DNA of 64,000 nt from Plotosus lineatus. Its lineage: Eukaryota > Chordata > Actinopteri > Siluriformes > Plotosidae. How positions within the stretch are numbered: the first letter of the stretch is position 1; each line of letters opens with the position of its first letter. Where the stretch lies: contig CM045734.1 in assembly GCA_024760905.1 (NCBI GenBank), positions 2,456,747 to 2,520,746 of the forward strand, written 5' to 3'. Of this stretch, positions 59,908-64,000 are shown piece by piece. The notes beneath the pieces are model-generated. The model saw only the letters and a list, made by a program, of their open reading frames with translations. It ran no database searches and was not told the DNA's origin. Position numbers and translations under genes: made by a program.

Positions 59908-61190
59908 AGTCGCATTCAAAATAATGTCAGCCAGACATCACTATCCTGATCAATCAGTGTTTTTGGTAGAAATTTTGTTTCTACAGGGTAAATAATGTAC
60001 TATCAGGTGTCGTAGAGGAATAGAATCCAACAGAACTAACAGTCCTGACCCACATACAGCTGATTCTGTGGCATTTAATCACTAATAGAAAGGGGCGTGT
60101 TCAAAATAATGTCAGAGTGGACTTCAATTTGTGACACCATTCATTCTTTGATAAACAGGAGCCAATCATTGTCCTTATTAAAGAAGGAAAGCAGGAAATA
60201 TTGTACCTGCCGTTTATAAACATTTCTCTCTGAAATTCTGAGGAAAATGGGTCATTTCAGACATTGTTCAGAAGAACCTTGATTAAAAAGTGGATTGGAG
60301 AGGAAAACATAAAGAACAGCAGAGAATGTTCGGTTGCTCAGATAAAATGATCCCAAATGATTTAAAATGGCAATAAAACCTGAAAGACGTGGAAGAAAAA
60401 CTACTATTCGAATGGATGAAGATCCAAACAATCAGCTCTAAGAAAAACAGAGAAGGTCTAAAGTGACCTGTGAGTCCTGTTACAATTGGAAGACGCCCAT
60501 ATGAAGCCAAGCTATTGGCAAGAAGCTCTGCAATGTCCCACTGCTGAAAAAAGATGTGCTGAAGAGGTTCCAATTCACCAAAGAGCACATTGACTGGAAT
60601 AAAGAGAACTGGAGCAACATTCTGGTGACTGAAGAGAGTAAGACTGTTCTTTTCGGGTCTAGTGGCTGGAGACGGTTTGCCAGATGAGCCCCAAACACTG
60701 ATTTGAATGCATAGTGCACTGTGAGGACAGTGAAGCCTGGTGGCGCCAGCATCATGATATCGGGATGCTTCTCATACTTCAGTGTTGGGGCCTATTTATC
60801 ACATCCCAGGGATAATGGATCAGTTTGAATCCATCAGAACAGTTGAAGAGGTCGTGCTGCCATATACTGAAGAGGAAATACCCTTGAATTGGGTTCCAGC
60901 TAAACAACAACCAAAAACACACCAGTATACGAGCAACATCTCGGTTATGGACTGACACGATTGATGATCTGGAGAGGCCGGCCGGATCTCGAAGCTTAAT
61001 CCAATTGAAAACTTGTGGGGTGACATCAGAAATGCAGTTTCTGAGTCAAAACCAAGAAATCCAGAAAATCTGTGGAATGTGGTCCAATCATCCTGGGCTG
61101 GAACATCTGCTCACAGGTAACAGAAGTTGGTCGACTCCACAACACAGATGTGCAGCAGGACTCAGAACCAGTGTTAACATAAATAAATAT
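59908..61190 (+). pseudogene. Old Tc1-type transposon (family C), heavily decayed
   Basis: Starts ACAGTCGCATTCAAAATAATG (59908), a Tc1-type end. In several frames, transposase words are still readable: MGHFRHCSEE, FTKEHIDWNKENWSNILVTE, VKPGGASIMISGCFSYFSVG and IENLWGDIRNAVSE near 61003-61045. Almost every block is interrupted by stops or shifts, and the first catalytic D is altered (VTEESKTVLF). The right end is not clear; antisense RTE sequence starts at about 61203. Confidence 0.75.
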
Positions 61191-61202
61191 GAGTTCAGTG
61201 TT

Positions 61203-62400
61203 TATATAAATAAATTATCTTTTCCACACTCTCCATTGCTCTGGATTGTTGAGCTTAAGTACTTAAAATCCTCCACCTTCTTTATCCATTCTTACACTGT
61301 GTCTCCCTGTACTTCTGTTTACTCTCTTCAGTCCTCTCAATGTCCCACTTCTTCTTAGCTAACCTCTTTCTTTGTACACACTCCTGCACTTCCTCATTCC
61401 ACCACCAAGTCTCCTTATCTACTCTCCTTCCAGATGACACACCAAGTATTCTCCTACCTGTCTCCCTGATCCCATTAGCTGTAGTTCTCTGGTCATCTGG
61501 AAGCTCTTCCTGACCACCCAAAGCCTGTTTCAACTTATTTATTTAAGGGACAATGTAGAGGAACATTAAGCTCATAGAGACAGAGATGTACTGTACCAGA
61601 TTATAGCTTAATAGCTAGTTTCCATCTGTAATCCCTAATTTAGAACGGCCAATTAACCTACAGTGCATGTCTTTTTGGATTGTGGGAGGAAACCGGAGCA
61701 CCCGGAGGAAACCCACACAAGCACGGGGAGAACATGCAAACTCCACACAGAAACGCCCAGGCCGGGAATCGAACCCGGGCCTTCTTGCCGTGAGGCGGAC
61801 GTGCTAACCACTACGCCACCGTGCCGTCACTCCTTGAAGTCAACACGACACTCTTCCTTTTTCAGCTTCCACCACTTTGTCTTCTGCTTAGCCTTCGCCT
61901 TCTTCACCTTTCTCACCATCAGCGTCATCCTGCACACCACCATCCTATGCTGTTTGACACAACACTCTCACCCGCTACTACTTTGCAGTTACTGACTTCC
62001 TTCAAATTACATCGCCTACACAAGCTGTAGTCTACCTGTGTGCTCCTACTTCCACTTCCATAAGTCACTCTATGCTCCTGTCTCGTCTGGAAGAAAGCAT
62101 TCACCACAGCCATTTCCATCCTTTTTGCAAAATCTATCAACATCTGTCCTTCTGTGTTCCTGTCCTGGATACCAAACCTGCCTCATCATCTCTGTTGCCT
62201 GCACTGACACGCCTCCCGCTTCTCCTTCTTTGGTCAACAGTAGTCCAATTTCCACCAGTACCCTGTTGGTTAACAGTACTGATGACGGTTGTTGTTAACC
62301 GGGGCCTCAACCGATCCGGTATGAAATTTGTTATGGTAATTTGCATAACAATTTTGGCAAAAATTTTATGCCGCATGCCCTTCCTGTCCCAGCCCTCTGC
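61203..62400 (-). pseudogene. RTE LINE fragment, antisense, internally deleted and split by a SINE
   Basis: 61203-61268 matches the region before the C-terminal domain (VEDFKYLGSTIQS part). It jumps directly to the linker region before the RT (61288-61535, LGVSSGRRVDKETWWWNEEV). After the SINE (61538-61832) it continues through the endonuclease end (QVDYSLCRRCNLKEVSNCKV) into the leader. The RT core is missing. The leader end adjoins the Tc1 copy at 62406. Confidence 0.85.
61538..61832 (-). mobile_element. tRNA-SINE (CACGGTGGCGTAGTGGTTAG family), best copy in the window
   Basis: On the minus strand: GACGGCACGGTGGCGTAGTG (A box), GGTTCGATTCCCGGC (B box), TTTCTGTGTGGAGTTTGC, ATGTTCTCCCCGTGCTTG, GTGGGTTTCCTCCGGG and CCTCCCACAATCC. 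The head is well conserved and the tail is short. It interrupts the RTE fragment in the linker region. Confidence 0.85.
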
Positions 62401-62405
62401 ATTCA

Positions 62406-64000
62406 TAGTGGTATGAAAAAGTATCTGAAGCTTTTGGAATTTCTCACATTTCTGCATAAAATCACCATCAAATGTGATCTGATATTTGTCAAAATCACAC
62501 AGACGAAAAAACAGTGTCTGCTTTAACTAAAACCACCCAAACATTTATAGGTTTTCATGTTTTAATGAGGATAGCATGCAAACAATGACAGAAGGGGGAG
62601 GAATAAGTAACTGAACCATCACATTTAATATTTTGTGCCCCCCCCCCTGGCAGCAATAACTTCAACCAGATGCTTCCTGTAGCTGCAGATCAGTCTGGCA
62701 CATCGATCAGGACTAATCTTGGCCCATTCTTCTTTACAAAACTGCTGTAGTTCAGTCAGATTCCTGGGATGTCTGGCATGAATCGCTGTCTTGAGGTCAT
62801 GCCACAGCATCTCAATGGGGTTCAAGTCTAGACTTTGACTTGGCTACTCCAGAATGTGTATTTTGTTCTTCTGAAACCATTCTGAAGTTGATTTAATTCT
62901 GTTTTGGATCATTGTCTTGTTGCAGCATCCATCCTCTTTTTAGCTTCAACTGTCTGACAGACGGCCTCAGGTTTGCCTGCAAAACATCCTGATAAACTTT
63001 TGAATTCATGTCCATTAATGATTGCAAGTTGTCTAGGCCCCGAGGCAGCAAAATGGCCCCAAACCATGATGCACCCTCCACCATGCTTCACGGTGGGGAC
63101 GAGGTAATGATGTTGGTGAGCTGTTCCATTTTTCCTCCACACATGACATTGTGTGTTCCTACCAAACAATTAAATGTTTTGTTTCATCAGTCCACAAAAT
63201 ATTTTGCCAAAACTTCTGTGGAGTGTCCAAGTGCCTTTTTGCGAACATTAAATGAGCAACAATGTTTTTGTTAGACAGCAGTGGCTTCCTCCTTGGAGTC
63301 CTCCCATGAACACCATTCTTGGCCATTGTTTTACATATAGTTGATGTGTGCACAGAGATATTGGACTGTGCCAGTGATTTCTGTAAGTCTTTAGCAGACA
63401 CTCTAGGTTTTTTTTTAACCTCTCTGAGTATTCTGTGCTGAACTCTTGGCGTCATCTTTGGTGGACGGCCACTCCTTGAGAGAGAAGCAACAGTGCCAAA
63501 CTCTCTCCATTTGTAGACAACTTCTCTGACTGTTAATTGATGAACATCCAGACTTTTAGAGATGGTTTTGTATCCTTTCCCAGCTTTATACAAATCAACA
63601 ATTCTCTATCGCAGGTCTTCAGACAGCTCTTTTGAGCGAGCCATGGTGCACATCAGACAATGCTTCTCATCAAGACAATTCTTACCAGGTGTGTGTTTTA
63701 TAGTGGGCAGGGCAGCTTTAAGCCACTCATCAGTGATTGGGCACACACCTGACTTAAATTGTTTGGTAAAAATTGGTTTCAATTGCTCTTTGAGTCTCCT
63801 TAGGCAGAGGGTTCAGTTACTTATTCCTCCCACTTCTGTCATTGTTTGCATGCTATCCTCATAAAAATATGAAAACCTATAAATGTTTGGGTGGTTTTAA
63901 TTAAAGCAGACACTGTTTTTTCATCTGTGTGATTTTGACAAAGATCAGATCATATTTGATGGTGATTTTATGCAGAAATGTGAGAAATTCCAAAAGCTTC
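62406..64000 (-). mobile_element. Tc1 element, family A, antisense, cut by the window edge
   Basis: Left end at 62406 (TAGTGGTATGAAAAAGTATC, first base changed from C). The inverted counterpart at the right is reached to within about 20 bases when the window ends. It is inserted in the leader of an RTE fragment. Length so far is 1,595 bp, against 1,619 bp for the complete copy at 41286. Confidence 0.92.
62625..63646 (-). pseudogene. Tc1 transposase, family A, broken copy
   Basis: The start is MARSKELSEDLR at about 63646, with an immediate in-frame stop (CGA TAG) near 63606. From 63593 the frame is open through GKGYKTISKSLDVHQLTVRE, GRPPKMTPRVQHRILREVKK, ICKTMAKNGVHGRTPRRKPL and KFWQNILWTDETK (first catalytic D), then shifts. 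HGGGCIMVWGHFAASGPRQL and RGWMLQQDNDPKQN (second D) follow in other frames, and NPIEMLWHDLKTAIHARHPR (E) is at 62767-62825. It preserves the region that is damaged in the 41.7-kb copy. Confidence 0.9.

Noticed and set aside
59466..64000. Downstream slc8a2 exons
   Set aside because: Searched for the conserved VDKLIKKTN and alpha-2 regions without success; the stretch is occupied by transposons.

Overview
The window looks like intronic and intergenic DNA from a ray-finned (teleost) fish. The evidence is a vertebrate Na+/Ca2+ exchanger gene split by GT-AG introns, fish-type transposons (Rex3 and other RTE LINEs, several Tc1 families, Ty3/gypsy elements, tRNA-derived SINEs with an RTE-type tail) and very many (CA)n, (CT)n and (TA)n microsatellites. 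No species can be named from the sequence alone.

Only one host gene is well supported: the 5' two thirds of an SLC8 Na+/Ca2+ exchanger, best matching SLC8A2/NCX2, on the + strand. Nine exons from 33173 to 59465 encode about 713 residues: signal peptide, alpha-1 repeat, XIP-like segment, both Calx-beta Ca2+-binding domains, the alternative-exon position, an 18-nt microexon and the start of the segment leading to the second membrane half. The remaining exons lie beyond 64000. No promoter or 5' noncoding exon was identified.

Region by region: 1-8250 is gene-poor DNA with SINE remnants and an antisense RTE fragment. 8260-13550 is a stack of a broken gypsy element, a Rex3 LINE, a Tc1 fragment and an RTE fragment. 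13820-17735 is a nested mosaic with pogo-like ends, a large inverted repeat and a 1.27-kb tandem duplication that carries a SINE. 17735-26940 is mostly unassigned, with microsatellites and two LINE fragments. 26945-31751 is a 3'-truncated Ty3/gypsy element with one LTR, an intact PNMA-like Gag, a probable -1 frameshift site and an open protease-RT-RNase H frame. From 33173 on is the exchanger gene. Its introns hold two head-to-tail RTE LINEs separated by a Tc1 element (38170-46016), several SINEs with clear target-site duplications, a MITE family containing CCAAT repeats, and further Tc1 copies. 59466-64000 holds an old Tc1 remnant, an RTE fragment split by a SINE, and a Tc1 copy cut by the window edge.

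I found no convincing new defence or metabolic system. The more interesting signals are the exchanger's exon structure (phase-0 introns at AG|G sites, two very short introns, a microexon behind a pyrimidine-rich repeat), the gypsy frameshift site, the SINE body that resembles joined RTE 5' and 3' ends, and the mosaic at 13.8-17.7 kb.
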